Source: an uncultured bacterium | Lineage (GTDB): Bacteria; Bacillota; Clostridia; Oscillospirales; Oscillospiraceae | Direction: 5' to 3' | DNA length: 37,432 bases | Assembly: GCA_947073515.1 (NCBI GenBank) | Contig: CAMTMC010000024.1 | Span: forward strand, 1-37,432 | Shown here: in pieces, positions 24,484 to 32,781 of the stretch | Numbering within the stretch: position 1 is the stretch's first letter | How the letters are laid out: every line of letters starts with the position of its first letter | The notes under the pieces: generated by a model | The model's database searches: none | The model's input: the letters and a program-made list of their open reading frames with translations, nothing else | What the model was told of the DNA's origin: nothing | Translations under genes and position numbers: made by a program

Positions 24484-25179
24484 TCACCTCACTACAAAGC
24501 GCTGGATGGCCCGCCAGATCAGGTATTCTCCCCCTGCCGACGCCAGGGCCAGCCCGGCGGCCGTGGCCCCGGGCAGGGCGGACCACAGCCCGCCCCACTG
24601 TGTATCGTAGAGGAAATCCATCATGCTGGTATCCGCCAACAGCATCAGCACCATGGTAATCCCGATCATGGCGAAAACGGACAGCACCACCACAAGGGTG
24701 CCCAGCACCTTGTGCCTTATCATCAGCATCCCGCTGAGGCAGCCCAGGATCATCACCGCCCCGCAGATGAGGGGGTAGGCCCAGGGCCTGCCATCGAATA
24801 CGCGTAGCAGCAGCCACCGCTCCCGGGCCGCCCAGCCGGCCAGGCCGGGGAAGGCGGACATAAACAGCTGCAAAGCCCAGCAGGCCAGCATATAGAACAG
24901 GATGATCCCCTGGAGGGCCCAGAAGAAGCCGCTCCGCCTGGCCCCCATGGACAGCCCCAAGCGCAGGTTGCTGGTACACAGGGCGAAGGCGAACAGGAAC
25001 AGGCAGAAGGCCACCATAAGTGGGAACATGGCGTAGTATTTCTCAAAGAGGTTGGTGCTGCTGGCGGCGGCGGGCGCTCCGGTGAGGTAGCACCCGGCGA
25101 TCACCAGGGCGGCGAAACCCAGCAGGCTGGCCAGGTTGCCCACGGCGAACTGGAGCAGAAACCGAAAGGATTTTCCCAT
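24484..25179 (-). CDS. ABC transporter membrane protein (first permease of the GntR operon)
   Basis: 231 residues from the ATG at 25179 after GGGGGCGGGAG; longer frames lack a ribosome site. About six hydrophobic segments, including LASLLGFAALVIAGCYLTG, MFPLMVAFCLFLFAFALC, GIILFYMLACWALQLFM, AYPLICGAVMILGCLSGMLM and LVVVLSVFAMIGITMVLML. No enzymatic motif. It follows the ATPase gene by 13 bp and precedes a second membrane protein, the usual order of GntR-ABC efflux operons. Confidence 0.7.
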   Translation of the reverse strand: MGKSFRFLLQFAVGNLASLLGFAALVIAGCYLTGAPAAASSTNLFEKYYAMFPLMVAFCLFLFAFALCTSNLRLGLSMGARRSGFFWALQGIILFYMLACWALQLFMSAFPGLAGWAARERWLLLRVFDGRPWAYPLICGAVMILGCLSGMLMIRHKVLGTLVVVLSVFAMIGITMVLMLLADTSMMDFLYDTQWGGLWSALPGATAAGLALASAGGEYLIWRAIQRFVVR

Positions 25180-25192
25180 CACTCCCGCCCCC

Positions 25193-26080
25193 TTACTGGG
25201 CGTCCCCGTGGCCGCACAGGGACACAAAGACGTTTTGCAGGTTCATGGGGGAGATGTCCACATCGGCCCCCTGGGCCTCCTCCAGCTTCACCGGCTCCCC
25301 CCGGACCCCCACCGTCTTGTGCCGGCCCATCTGGTGGGTGGTGAGGACCTCTAGCCCCCGGACGGCCTGGTCCACCACGTCCTCCCGGCCGGAGACATAG
25401 TGGAACTGGGCCACCAGCCCCTCGGTCTCGGCGTCCTCGATGATCCTCCCCTCGTCCAGGATGATGACCCGCTCAAAGACGGAGGCGGCCTCCTCGATGA
25501 TGTGGGTGGACACGATGAAGGTGCGGTTTGTGGCGGCGAAGTCCTCCAGCAGCAGCTGGTAGAACCGCTCCCGCATGACCACGTCCAGGCCGGCGGCGGG
25601 CTCGTCCAGGATGGTGACGGGGGCCCGGCTGGCCAGGGCGATAAGGATGGTCACCATGGACATCTGGCCCTTGGACAGCTGGGAGATCTTCTTCTTGGGC
25701 TCCAGTTTGAACTCCTCCAGCAGCCGCAGGGCGTAGCCCTGGTCCCAGCGGGGGTAGTAGATGGCGGCGGACTTCAGATAGTGTTTGATTTTCAGGTTGT
25801 TGGGGCCGGAGAACATGGTGGGCTCCAGCTCCCGGGAGAAGCAGATGTCGTTGAGGGCCTTCTGGTTCTCCCACACGGGCTGGCCGTTGTAGGTGACCTG
25901 TCCGCTGTCCTTGGTGTTCTGGGCGGTGAGGATGCCCAGCAGGGTGGTCTTGCCCGCCCCGTTCCGGCCGATAAGGCCATAAATCTTCCCCGGCTGGATG
26001 GTCAGGTCCAGGTTGTGGAGGACCTCCTTGTCCTTGTAGGACTTGCACAGGCCCTCGGCCTTTAAGATACCGGTGTTCAT
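25193..26080 (-). CDS. ABC transporter ATP-binding protein
   Basis: 295 residues. Walker A GRNGAGKTT at 38-46, an atypical signature LSKGQ at 135-139, Walker B VTILDEP at 155-161 with AGLD after it, and the switch histidine at 193 (STH). The C-terminal 70 residues form an extra domain (YVSGREDVVDQAVRGLEV) as in YtrB/BcrA-type exporters. The ATG overlaps the GntR gene stop by 4 bp, indicating translational coupling. It energises the two membrane proteins that follow. Confidence 0.93.
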   Translation of the reverse strand: MNTGILKAEGLCKSYKDKEVLHNLDLTIQPGKIYGLIGRNGAGKTTLLGILTAQNTKDSGQVTYNGQPVWENQKALNDICFSRELEPTMFSGPNNLKIKHYLKSAAIYYPRWDQGYALRLLEEFKLEPKKKISQLSKGQMSMVTILIALASRAPVTILDEPAAGLDVVMRERFYQLLLEDFAATNRTFIVSTHIIEEAASVFERVIILDEGRIIEDAETEGLVAQFHYVSGREDVVDQAVRGLEVLTTHQMGRHKTVGVRGEPVKLEEAQGADVDISPMNLQNVFVSLCGHGDAQ

Positions 26081-26457
26081 TTCTCTTCCCCCTCCTTGAT
26101 GGCCCGCTGGATCATGTCCAGCAGCTCCTCCCCGGTGAGGGCCAGAGAGGCCCCCTCTTTCACCAGGGGTTTTACATAGCCGTCGTAAAAGGCGGCCTTC
26201 CGATTCTGTCTCACCCGCTCACCCGCTCCCTGGGACACGAACATGCCGATGCCCCGTTTTTTGTAGAGAATCCCGTCCCCCACCAGCAGGTTGATGCCCT
26301 TGGCCGCCGTGGCGGGGTTGATGTTGTAGCCCCGGGCCAGCTCGTTGGTAGAGGGCACCTGCTCCTCCTCCCGGTAGACCCCCCGGAGGATGTCGTCCTC
26401 CAGCATCTGGGCAATCTGCAAATAGATCAGGGACTGGTCATTTAAGGTTCCACGCAA
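26077..26457 (-). CDS. GntR-family (YtrA subfamily) transcriptional regulator
   Basis: 126 residues. Start is TTG at 26457, directly preceded by GGAGGTGATCC, an almost full complement of the 16S rRNA 3' end. The winged helix-turn-helix (about 5-75) reads SLIYLQIAQMLEDDILRGVY, QVPSTNELARGYNINPATA and LVGDGILYKKRGIGMFV. A short C-terminal dimerisation helix without a ligand domain defines the YtrA type. It is the first gene of the operon and probably represses its own promoter until a cell-envelope stress or substrate is sensed. Confidence 0.93.
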   Translation of the reverse strand: MRGTLNDQSLIYLQIAQMLEDDILRGVYREEEQVPSTNELARGYNINPATAAKGINLLVGDGILYKKRGIGMFVSQGAGERVRQNRKAAFYDGYVKPLVKEGASLALTGEELLDMIQRAIKEGEEK

Positions 26458-26482
26458 AGGATCACCTCCATGTGTGATTCAA

Positions 26483-26539
26483 GTTAGCCGGTTCATTACT
26501 TGTGTAACTAACCATAGCACTATAGAGCCCGCTTGTCAA
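26483..26539 (-). promoter_or_regulatory. Promoter and possible operator of the GntR-ABC operon
   Basis: On the minus strand TTGACA (26539-26534), 17 bp, TATGGT (26516-26511). Inverted repeat GTTAG/CTAAC (26483-26512) spans the start site and could bind the GntR protein. Confidence 0.75.
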
Positions 26540-26639
26540 GGGGGGATATCCACTTTTTCAAAAAAACTTCCCCTGGCCTTTCCCCGCCCGCTGTGGTATA
26601 GTTTAAGCACAGACCAAATACACGCGAGGAGGATGAACC

Positions 26640-27350
26640 ATGGCCAGAACCCAAGAGGCCTGCCTGGTATGCGGCCAGCCCCTGGAGTACTTCGAGACGG
26701 AGCGGGAGATGGTGTGCGCGTTCTGTAAAAAAACCTTCCCCAGCCGGGCCAGCTGCCGGGAGGGCCACTACATCTGCGACACCTGCCATGCCCAGCAGGG
26801 GGTGGCGGCCATTCTGGACTACTGTCAGGGCAGCACGTCCCAAAACCCCATTACCATGGCCCAGGAGATGATGGACAACCCCCTGATCTACATGCACGGC
26901 CCGGAGCACCACATCCTGGTGGGGGCGGCCCTGCTGGCCGCCTGCCGGAACGCCGGCATGGAGCTGGACCTGGACGCCGCCCTGAACGAGATGAAGGCCC
27001 GGGGCGGGGCCTACCCCGGGGGCTCCTGCGGCTTCTGGGGGGCCTGCGGGGCGGCGGTGAGCGCCGGGATGGCCCTGTCCATCGCCACCGGGGCCACCCC
27101 CCTGACCGGCCAGAGCTGGGCCTGGGCCAACGGCGTCACCGCCGCCTGCCTCCAGGAGATCTCCGCCCTGGGCGGGCCCAGGTGCTGCAAGCGCAACTCC
27201 TTCACCGCCCTCCGGACGGCGGCGGGCTTCCTCCGGGAACACCTGGGGGTGGAGCTGGAGCTGCCCGAACAGACCGTCTGCCGCTGGCTGGCGGAAAACA
27301 AGGAGTGTATCGGCGGGGCCTGCCCCTACAACCCCGCCAACCAACGGTAA
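26640..27350 (+). CDS. DUF5714-type cysteine-rich protein of unknown function
   Basis: 236 residues, ATG at 26640 after GAGGAGG. The N-terminus has two CxxC knuckles (CLVCGQ, CAFCKK) followed by H-x-C-x-x-C (GHYICDTCH), a likely zinc or Fe-S site. The remainder contains HGPEHHILVGAALLAACRN, a Gly/Cys-rich CGFWGACGAAVSAGMALSIA and CIGGACPYNP near the end. This pattern matches what I recall as DUF5714, sometimes mislabelled as a methyltransferase; I see no SAM-binding motif. An extended -10 (TGTGGTATAGT) precedes it and a strong terminator follows. Role unknown; a redox or metal-handling function is a guess. Confidence 0.65.
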   Translation: MARTQEACLVCGQPLEYFETEREMVCAFCKKTFPSRASCREGHYICDTCHAQQGVAAILDYCQGSTSQNPITMAQEMMDNPLIYMHGPEHHILVGAALLAACRNAGMELDLDAALNEMKARGGAYPGGSCGFWGACGAAVSAGMALSIATGATPLTGQSWAWANGVTAACLQEISALGGPRCCKRNSFTALRTAAGFLREHLGVELELPEQTVCRWLAENKECIGGACPYNPANQR

Positions 27351-27354
27351 TCGG

Positions 27355-27388
27355 AAAAAGCGGCACACCTTCCGGTGTGCCGCTTTTT
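27355..27388. terminator. Bidirectional terminator
   Basis: 15-bp perfect stem AAAAAGCGGCACACC/GGTGTGCCGCTTTTT, loop TTCC, between convergent genes ending at 27350 and 27395. Confidence 0.93.
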
Positions 27389-27394
27389 GATGGC

Positions 27395-28102
27395 TTAATC
27401 CTGAAATTTTTCCCGGATGGCGGCCACGTCGTCCTCGTCCACCACCGTGACCGATGCCGTCACGTCGCTGGTGTCCGTCCCCGCCCCCTGGCCGTTCTTG
27501 TCCAGCTCGCTCGTCACCCAAAACGCCCCGTCTGCGAAGATGCCGCCCAGGGCATCATCCACGTCCTCGCTGGTGATGATTTCACTGCCAAACCAGTGGT
27601 AGCTGCCGTCCTCCTTCACGACACCCATCTCTTTCTCCATAACCCACTGGTCAGCGGTGCCGTCCACGGTGATGGTAATCTTGGTATCCCCGGTGAAGTC
27701 CTCAAAGACATAGTGCTGGTCCTGGGCCAGGGCGTCGGTGATGTCGGCCTCGTCCTCGCCGTTCAGCACCAGGATGGCCCTGCCGTCCCGGTTCTCCACC
27801 TTGGCGGCGGGGGACTCCACCATGGAGAATGTCTCCCCGTCCTTGGTGGTCACATCGGAGCGGTAGCGGTCCACCCGGACAATGGAGCCCAGGTTGATGA
27901 CAAACTCCTGGAGCCCCTCCGGGTTGGCGGCGGCCACCCCCACCACCATCATGGCCACGGTGGCGCAGAGCGCCAGGGCGGTACGCAGGGGCTTATGGAA
28001 CTTCTTCTTGTTATTTTCAGTCATAGCGATCATCTCCTCGATTTTTTCCTGGGGAGCCCGCAGCTCCCGGCACATGTCACGATATACCTCTGGGTCGAAC
28101 AT
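27395..28102 (-). CDS. Membrane-anchored partner (probable anti-sigma factor) of the ECF sigma factor
   Basis: 235 residues. A short cytoplasmic N-terminus (about 1-37) resembles the sigma-binding tail of small anti-sigma factors. One transmembrane helix (about 41-58, ALALCATVAMMVVGVAAA) follows, then an acidic extracytoplasmic domain with beta-like segments (TKITITVDGTADQW, ASVTVVDEDDV). No HxxxCxxC zinc motif is seen. The gene overlaps the sigma factor by 26 bp and has its own GGGAGGGAG site. The anti-sigma role is inferred from position and topology. Confidence 0.72.
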   Translation of the reverse strand: MFDPEVYRDMCRELRAPQEKIEEMIAMTENNKKKFHKPLRTALALCATVAMMVVGVAAANPEGLQEFVINLGSIVRVDRYRSDVTTKDGETFSMVESPAAKVENRDGRAILVLNGEDEADITDALAQDQHYVFEDFTGDTKITITVDGTADQWVMEKEMGVVKEDGSYHWFGSEIITSEDVDDALGGIFADGAFWVTSELDKNGQGAGTDTSDVTASVTVVDEDDVAAIREKFQD

Positions 28103-28592
28103 AGACAGCTCCCTCCCCTTCTTCTTCCTCCAGCAGCTCCCCCCGCAGCCGGGCCCGGGCCCGGAGCAGCCAGGTCTGCACCGTGGATGGATTGGCTCTC
28201 ATGGCGGCGGCCACCTCGGCCACGGTGAGCCCCTCGTAGTAGTAGAGATAGACGCTCACCCGGTATTTGGGCTCCAGGGCCATCACCGCCCGGAACAGGT
28301 CAGCCCGCTCCCCGCCATTGGGCGCGGCCAGCTCCGGCCAGTCGTCCAGGGGGACGCTGGTCCGCCGCCAGAAGGCCCGCAGCACCTTGCGGCTCTCGTT
28401 CACCGCCACCCGAAGGAGCCAGTGCTTCAGATGGTCCTGGCTCTCAAAGCCCTTGGACCGCTCAAAGAGCCGCAGGAACACCGTCTGCATCACGTCCTCC
28501 CCGTCCTCCCGGCTGCCCAGGGCGTGATAGGCCACCCGGAACACCGTGTCGCCGTACGCCTGGACCGCCTGGGTGAAGTCCTCCCCCGTCAT
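28077..28592 (-). CDS. ECF-type RNA polymerase sigma factor
   Basis: 171 residues from the ATG at 28592 after AAGGAGGTG; an upstream extension is unsupported. Region 2 spans about 10-75 (VAYHALGSREDGEDVMQTVF with the core-binding acidic patch, then HLKHWLLRVAVNESRK). Region 4 spans about 105-160 (LEPKYRVSVYLYYYEGLTVA, AAAMRANPSTVQTWLLRARA). It directs polymerase to a small regulon; the signal is probably relayed by the membrane protein encoded downstream. Confidence 0.93.
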   Translation of the reverse strand: MTGEDFTQAVQAYGDTVFRVAYHALGSREDGEDVMQTVFLRLFERSKGFESQDHLKHWLLRVAVNESRKVLRAFWRRTSVPLDDWPELAAPNGGERADLFRAVMALEPKYRVSVYLYYYEGLTVAEVAAAMRANPSTVQTWLLRARARLRGELLEEEEGEGAVYVRPRGIS

Positions 28593-28621
28593 AGGCCGCC
28601 CACCTCCTTCCTGTCTGTGTT

Positions 28622-28635
28622 TGAAAGGCCTTTCA
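28622..28635. promoter_or_regulatory. 14-bp perfect palindrome upstream of the ECF sigma gene
   Basis: TGAAAGGCCTTTCA, 30 bp before the sigma factor start and next to a GGGATATTACC stretch; a possible operator or promoter part for the sigma operon. Function inferred from position only. Confidence 0.4.
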
Positions 28636-28689
28636 CCAGGTAATATCCCTGAACCCGGGGAAAAATCCCACAGCCGGAAAAAAATTTTT

Positions 28690-28733
28690 TCAGACAAAAA
28701 GAAAGAGGAGGGGGCGCCCCCGGCGCCCCCTCC
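28690..28733 (-). terminator. Intrinsic terminator of the hydrogenase gene
   Basis: 12-bp stem GGAGGGGGCGCC/GGCGCCCCCTCC (28707-28733), followed on the minus strand by TCTTTCTTTTTG. Confidence 0.88.
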
Positions 28734-28742
28734 CTATATGCT

Positions 28743-30182
28743 TTAGGCCTTCGCCGCCTCTTTGCTGTCCTGGGCGGCCTGGACGGCGGCCAGGATCCCC
28801 CGGCCCTCCGCCTGTTTGGCGTGGCTCTCCACGTCCATCCGGTTCTTGGGGGAGCGCACCAGGCACCCCGCCCCCTGGACACAGCCCCCCTCGCAGGCCA
28901 TGCCCTCGATAAAGTTGCCGTCCAGCTTGCCCGCCTTCAGCTTCAGCAGGGCGGTGTTGCACTGGTCGATGCCGCTGCAGGGCACGGCCTTCAGGTCGAA
29001 GTCCAGCCCCTTCTCCGCCATGGCCTGGGCCACCGCCTGGGACACCCCGCCGCTGCGGGCGAAGTTCCGGCCGTAGGGGCTGGCCTCGTCCAGCGCCTCC
29101 TCCCCCAGCTTGGTCAGGTCGATGTCCCGGGCGGCGAACAGGGCATACAGCTCCTCGTAGGTGAGCACGCAGTCCACGGCGTTCATGGTACGGCCCAGCT
29201 GGAACTCCTTCTTCTTGGCCACGCAGGGGCCGATGAAGATCACCTTGGCGTCGGGCTCCCGCTCCTTCAGGTGCAGGCCGATCATCACCATGGGGGAGGG
29301 GGTGTGGGAGATGTACCCCTCCAGCTCCGGGTGCTTTTTCTTCACGTAGCCCACGAAGCCGGGACAGCAGGAGGAGGTGAGGGTCCCCTTCTCCACCAGC
29401 TCCTCCGACTCCCGCCCGGCCACCAGGTCAGCCCCCAGGGCCACCTCCGCCACGCCGGAGAAGCCCAGGGCCTTCAGCCCGGCCACCAGCTGCCCGTAGC
29501 TGGCGGGGGCGAACTGCCCGGCGATGGAGGGGGCGATGACCGCATAGGTCCGGTAGCCCCAGTGGGCGCCCCCCTGGAGCATCTGCACCGCGTCCACAAT
29601 CCAGGACTTGTCCTGGATGGCCCCGAAGGGGCACTGGTTGACACAGCTGCCGCAGGAGATACACTGATTGATGTCGATGGAGGCCTTCTTGTCCGGCCCC
29701 ATGGAGATGGCCTTGGCGGGACAGCCCTTCTCGCAGGGCCGCTGGTTGCGGACAATGGCGCTGTACTGGCAGGCGTTGAGGCACTTGCCGCACAGGACGC
29801 ACTTGTCGTGGTCGATCTGGGCCCGGTGGTTCACGATGGTGATGGCGTCCTTGGGGCAGGCGTGGACGCACCGGGTGGCCAGGCAGCCCCGGCAGGAGGG
29901 GCCCACGGCCATCTCGGTCACCGGGCACTCGTCGCAGGCGATGGGCAGTACCTCCACCACGCTGGGGTTGGTCTTATCCCCGCCCATGGCCATTTTCACC
30001 CGGCTGCCGATGATGGCCCGCTCCTTATAGATACAGCACCGCAGGCTGGCGTTGGGGCCGGGGATGATTTTCTCCGGCACGTCCAGCACGCCGGTGGGCA
30101 GCCGGTCCTCCCAGGTAAGCCGGGCCACCTCGGTGAGCACCGAAGTCTTCAGTTCCTGAATTTTTGTCTCAAAGGTACGCAT
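28743..30182 (-). CDS. Monomeric [FeFe] hydrogenase-like protein with 4Fe-4S domains (group B-like)
   Basis: 479 residues, cytoplasmic. The N-terminal part carries several ferredoxin-type clusters: CRGCLATRCVHACP (97-110), CVLCGKCLNACQ (128-139), CEKGC (150-154) and CISCGSCVNQCP (174-185). The H-cluster motifs follow: TSSCCPGF (269-276), GPCVAKKKE (318-326) and EGMACEGGCVQGAG (426-439). All four H-cluster cysteine positions appear to be present, but the first motif lacks the tryptophan of group A enzymes. This pattern fits group B monomeric hydrogenases of clostridia, whose direction (H2 evolution or uptake/sensing) is unsettled. The maturases HydE/F/G are not in the window. Single gene with its own promoter. 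Confidence 0.88.
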   Translation of the reverse strand: MRTFETKIQELKTSVLTEVARLTWEDRLPTGVLDVPEKIIPGPNASLRCCIYKERAIIGSRVKMAMGGDKTNPSVVEVLPIACDECPVTEMAVGPSCRGCLATRCVHACPKDAITIVNHRAQIDHDKCVLCGKCLNACQYSAIVRNQRPCEKGCPAKAISMGPDKKASIDINQCISCGSCVNQCPFGAIQDKSWIVDAVQMLQGGAHWGYRTYAVIAPSIAGQFAPASYGQLVAGLKALGFSGVAEVALGADLVAGRESEELVEKGTLTSSCCPGFVGYVKKKHPELEGYISHTPSPMVMIGLHLKEREPDAKVIFIGPCVAKKKEFQLGRTMNAVDCVLTYEELYALFAARDIDLTKLGEEALDEASPYGRNFARSGGVSQAVAQAMAEKGLDFDLKAVPCSGIDQCNTALLKLKAGKLDGNFIEGMACEGGCVQGAGCLVRSPKNRMDVESHAKQAEGRGILAAVQAAQDSKEAAKA

Positions 30183-30246
30183 GGCGTCTCTCCTCTTCCC
30201 CCGGCCGAGCCGGGCTGTTTTGCAAGTTCCCCTTCATTTCCGCCCT

Positions 30247-30276
30247 ATTTTACCTGAGGGAGCCCCCAGTTGTCAA
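30247..30276 (-). promoter_or_regulatory. Promoter of the hydrogenase gene
   Basis: On the minus strand TTGACA (30276-30271), 18 bp, TAAAAT (30252-30247). Confidence 0.78.
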
Positions 30277-30372
30277 GGGGGATTCCCCGCCATTTCCTGC
30301 CTCCCCCGCCGCACCACCCCCTCCGGCCCGGCATAAGCTGGGGCATAGATTCGTTGATACGGAGGGTCGGCT

Positions 30373-31464
30373 ATGACTGCTTTGCCACAGATCCAATATT
30401 TCCTGGGGGCCAACGCCCCCACCGGCTTTTACTCCCTGTATGACCACCTCCTCCCCCCGGAGGAGGCCCGGGCCATCTACATCCTGAAGGGCGGCCCGGG
30501 CTGCGGCAAGTCCACCCTGATGCGCCAGGCGGCCGCCCGGCTGGAGGAGGCCGGCCACCCGGTGGAGTACATCCTTTGCTCCGGGGACCCAGCCTCCCTG
30601 GACGCCATCCTGGTTCCCGGCCTGGGGGCGGCCATTGTGGACGGCACCGCGCCCCACGTGATCGAGCCCAAATACCCCGGCGCGGTGGAGCGCTACGTAA
30701 ACATGGGGGCCTGCTACGACACCGCGGCCCTGTGGCCCCTCCGCCGTGAGATCATGGACCTGATGGCCGCTTACAAGGGCTGTTACACCCGGGCCTACCG
30801 GATTCTGGGGGCGGCGGGGGAGATCCTGGAGGAGCAGCGGGCCGCCATGGCCTCCGCCGGCCTGGACCGGAAGCTGGCCAAGCGGGCCCAGGGCATCCTC
30901 TCCCGGGAGTTCCCCAGGCGGAAGGGCGTCCCCGCCGGCCGGGTGAAGCGGCGCTTCCTGGGGGCGGTGACCTGCCGGGGGGCCATGACCCTCTACGACA
31001 GCGCCCTGGACCAGTGCCCCCGGATCTACCAGCTGATGGACCCCCACGGCCTGGCCCACGGGCTGCTGGCCCCCCTGCTGGAGGGGGCGGCCGCCGCCGG
31101 GTACGACGTGGTAGCCTGCCCCGACCCCATGGCCCCCCACCGGCTGGCCCATCTGCTGGTGCCGGAGCTGGGGCTGGCCTTCCTCTCCCGTGCCGGGGAG
31201 CTGGCCCCGCCGGGCGGGAAACCCTACCGCCGGATCCGCCTGGAGGACGCCGCCGGCAGCGAGCTGCCCCGCCGGAACCGGCCCCGGCTGCGCTTCGCCA
31301 AAAAGGTGTCCGCCGCCCTGCTGGAGGAGGGGGTGTCCGCCCTGGCCCAGGCCAAGGCCCTCCACGACCAGCTGGAGCTGGTCTACAACCCCCACGTGGA
31401 CTTCGGCCTGGTCTCCCGGATCTCCCAGGAGCTTGCGGAGGAGATTTTGTCCCTCCAGCCCTAA
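30373..31464 (+). CDS. P-loop ATPase of the PRK06851-like family
   Basis: 363 residues, ATG at 30373 after CGGAGGG. A Walker A motif is near the N-terminus (LKGGPGCGKSTLM, about 39-51), after the family-like opening FLGANAPTGFYSLYDHL. A switch to an aspartate-rich strand follows (ILCSGDPASLDAILVPGL, AAIVDGTAPHVIEPKYPGAV). The C-terminal half repeats the fold in degenerate form (YQLMDPHGLAHGLLAPLL, YNPHVDFGLVSRI) without a second good Walker A. I recall such proteins in spore-forming Firmicutes as conserved ATPases of unknown role. It lies alone between the hydrogenase (divergent) and a terminator. Confidence 0.75.
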   Translation: MTALPQIQYFLGANAPTGFYSLYDHLLPPEEARAIYILKGGPGCGKSTLMRQAAARLEEAGHPVEYILCSGDPASLDAILVPGLGAAIVDGTAPHVIEPKYPGAVERYVNMGACYDTAALWPLRREIMDLMAAYKGCYTRAYRILGAAGEILEEQRAAMASAGLDRKLAKRAQGILSREFPRRKGVPAGRVKRRFLGAVTCRGAMTLYDSALDQCPRIYQLMDPHGLAHGLLAPLLEGAAAAGYDVVACPDPMAPHRLAHLLVPELGLAFLSRAGELAPPGGKPYRRIRLEDAAGSELPRRNRPRLRFAKKVSAALLEEGVSALAQAKALHDQLELVYNPHVDFGLVSRISQELAEEILSLQP

Positions 31465-31498
31465 AGAGAGGCGGGCCAAAGGCTTCACAAAAACTGAA

Positions 31499-31535
31499 GG
31501 GCAGGGCAGGCCGCATCAGCCTGCCCTGCCCTTTT
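31499..31535. terminator. Bidirectional terminator between the P-loop ATPase and lysozyme genes
   Basis: 13-bp stem GGGCAGGGCAGGC/GCCTGCCCTGCCC (31499-31531), followed by TTTT on the plus strand and TTCAGTTTTTG on the minus strand. Confidence 0.9.
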
Positions 31536-31551
31536 CGATTGAGGCGCGTCC

Positions 31552-32541
31552 TTATTCCGGGGTTTCCCCCTCCTCTTTTGCCCCCCGCAGATCCAGGTTC
31601 AGGTCCACATCCCCCTGGATGCCGGCCACCGTTCCGGTGCAGCTGTACTGCCACAGGTCAAAATCATAGTAGAAGTCGGGAAGCTGGCCGTACTCCGCCA
31701 GCCACAGGGTATAGTCTGTCAGCTGGCGCAGGTCGTACCGCAGATAGGCCTGGTCCTGGTTGAGGTACACCGCCGGCTCATAGCCCGCCGCCTTGATCTT
31801 CTCGCAAAAAGCCACAGCGCAGCGGGTCAGCGTCTCCCCGTCCAGGCCGTTGGTGCGGGCGGCGCTGTCCTCCACCCGCTCCCAGTCGAAGGCGACGGGC
31901 CCGGCGATCTCATAGTCCCCGATGGCCTCCAGCACAAAGGCGGCCTCCATCTCCGCCTCCGCCGGGGTGATGGCCTGGGAGAAGAAGTACAGCCCCACGT
32001 CCAGCCCGGCCCCGGTGGCCCCCTGGATGTTCCGGGCGAACTGGCTGTCAGCGAACAGCCCGCCCTCCGTGTACCCCCGGTAGCCCACCCGGAGGATGGC
32101 GTAGTCAACGCCGTCCGCCGCCACCGCCGGCCAGTCGATCTCCTGCTGGTGGGTGGACACGTCAATCCCCGCCCGGGCGCCGGGGTAGGCCACCCGGCCC
32201 TTGTCATTCAGGGAAAAGTCCCCCTTGGCATAGGCGTTCACAGGCACCCCCTCCAGGGCCGTCATGATCCGGTCCCGGTACTGGAAGGTGTTCCCCTGGG
32301 GCCCCGGCTCCTCCGGCGGGGGCTCCGGCTCATTCCGGCCCTGGAGCACCACAACCAGGGTGGCGGCCGCCAAAAGCACGGCCACCGCCGACAGGGCCAG
32401 GGCCGCCTTTCCGGTCCAGCCGCTCCCCCGGTTTTGGGGCGGGCTGAGGGGCTGTGACGGCTCGGGGGTCTGGGGCGGCTGGGGAGCGGGCCCCTCCTCC
32501 TCGGAAGGGGGGGCGGGATTTTGCGCCTGGGGGTCATACAT
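31552..32541 (-). CDS. Membrane-anchored GH25 lysozyme (muramidase)
   Basis: 329 residues; ATG at 32541 after AAAGGAGG. A proline-rich cytoplasmic head (about 1-44) comes first, then one transmembrane helix (about 46-66, KAALALSAVAVLLAAATLVV) and a linker. The glycoside hydrolase 25 domain spans about 120-325: GIDVSTHQQEIDWPAVAADG with the first acid, VAFDWERVED with the catalytic Asp-x-Glu, and QAYLRYDL, LWLAEYGQLPDF and LWQYSCTGTVAGI near the end. It cleaves the MurNAc-GlcNAc bond of peptidoglycan. Anchoring to the cell's own membrane suggests a role in wall growth, division or sporulation rather than phage lysis. Confidence 0.9.
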   Translation of the reverse strand: MYDPQAQNPAPPSEEEGPAPQPPQTPEPSQPLSPPQNRGSGWTGKAALALSAVAVLLAAATLVVVLQGRNEPEPPPEEPGPQGNTFQYRDRIMTALEGVPVNAYAKGDFSLNDKGRVAYPGARAGIDVSTHQQEIDWPAVAADGVDYAILRVGYRGYTEGGLFADSQFARNIQGATGAGLDVGLYFFSQAITPAEAEMEAAFVLEAIGDYEIAGPVAFDWERVEDSAARTNGLDGETLTRCAVAFCEKIKAAGYEPAVYLNQDQAYLRYDLRQLTDYTLWLAEYGQLPDFYYDFDLWQYSCTGTVAGIQGDVDLNLDLRGAKEEGETPE

Positions 32542-32630
32542 AGGGCATCCTCCTTTATTCGGCTCTTTTCCCTATTATACCAGCCATTCCCCCAGACCGC
32601 AACGAAAAAAACGCCGGAAGGATTTCTCCT

Positions 32631-32781
32631 CCCATTCAGCCCTGGCTGAATGGGGCCCCTTTTATTTCAATCCTCGGGCGAAATGAATTCGCCCTGCGGA
32701 AATTCTCCACTTCGTTCCGAATTTACGGCGCGGCCGCGCCGTCCCCTGCTCCGCAGGGGCTGGTCAAGGCCCATTCGGCTC
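32631..32781 (-). repeat. Structured repeat element 3' of asnA (family C, copy 3)
   Basis: Read on the minus strand from the asnA stop: hairpin CCCCTGC-GGA-GCAGGGG, palindrome GGCGCGGCCGCGCC, constant block GTAAATTCGGAACGAAG, stem GGGCGAA...TTCGCCC, ATTGAAAT, AGGGGCCCC and terminal hairpin CCCATTCAGCC/GGCTGAATGGG (with a 1-2 nt loop). The middle closely matches 8660-8745. Stem bases change in pairs between copies. No repeated asnA tail was found here. Confidence 0.75.

Noticed and set aside
28743..30182. Ferredoxin-only or NuoG-like annotation of the hydrogenase gene
   Set aside because: All three H-cluster motif regions are recognisable in order with their cysteines, so a hydrogenase domain is better supported.
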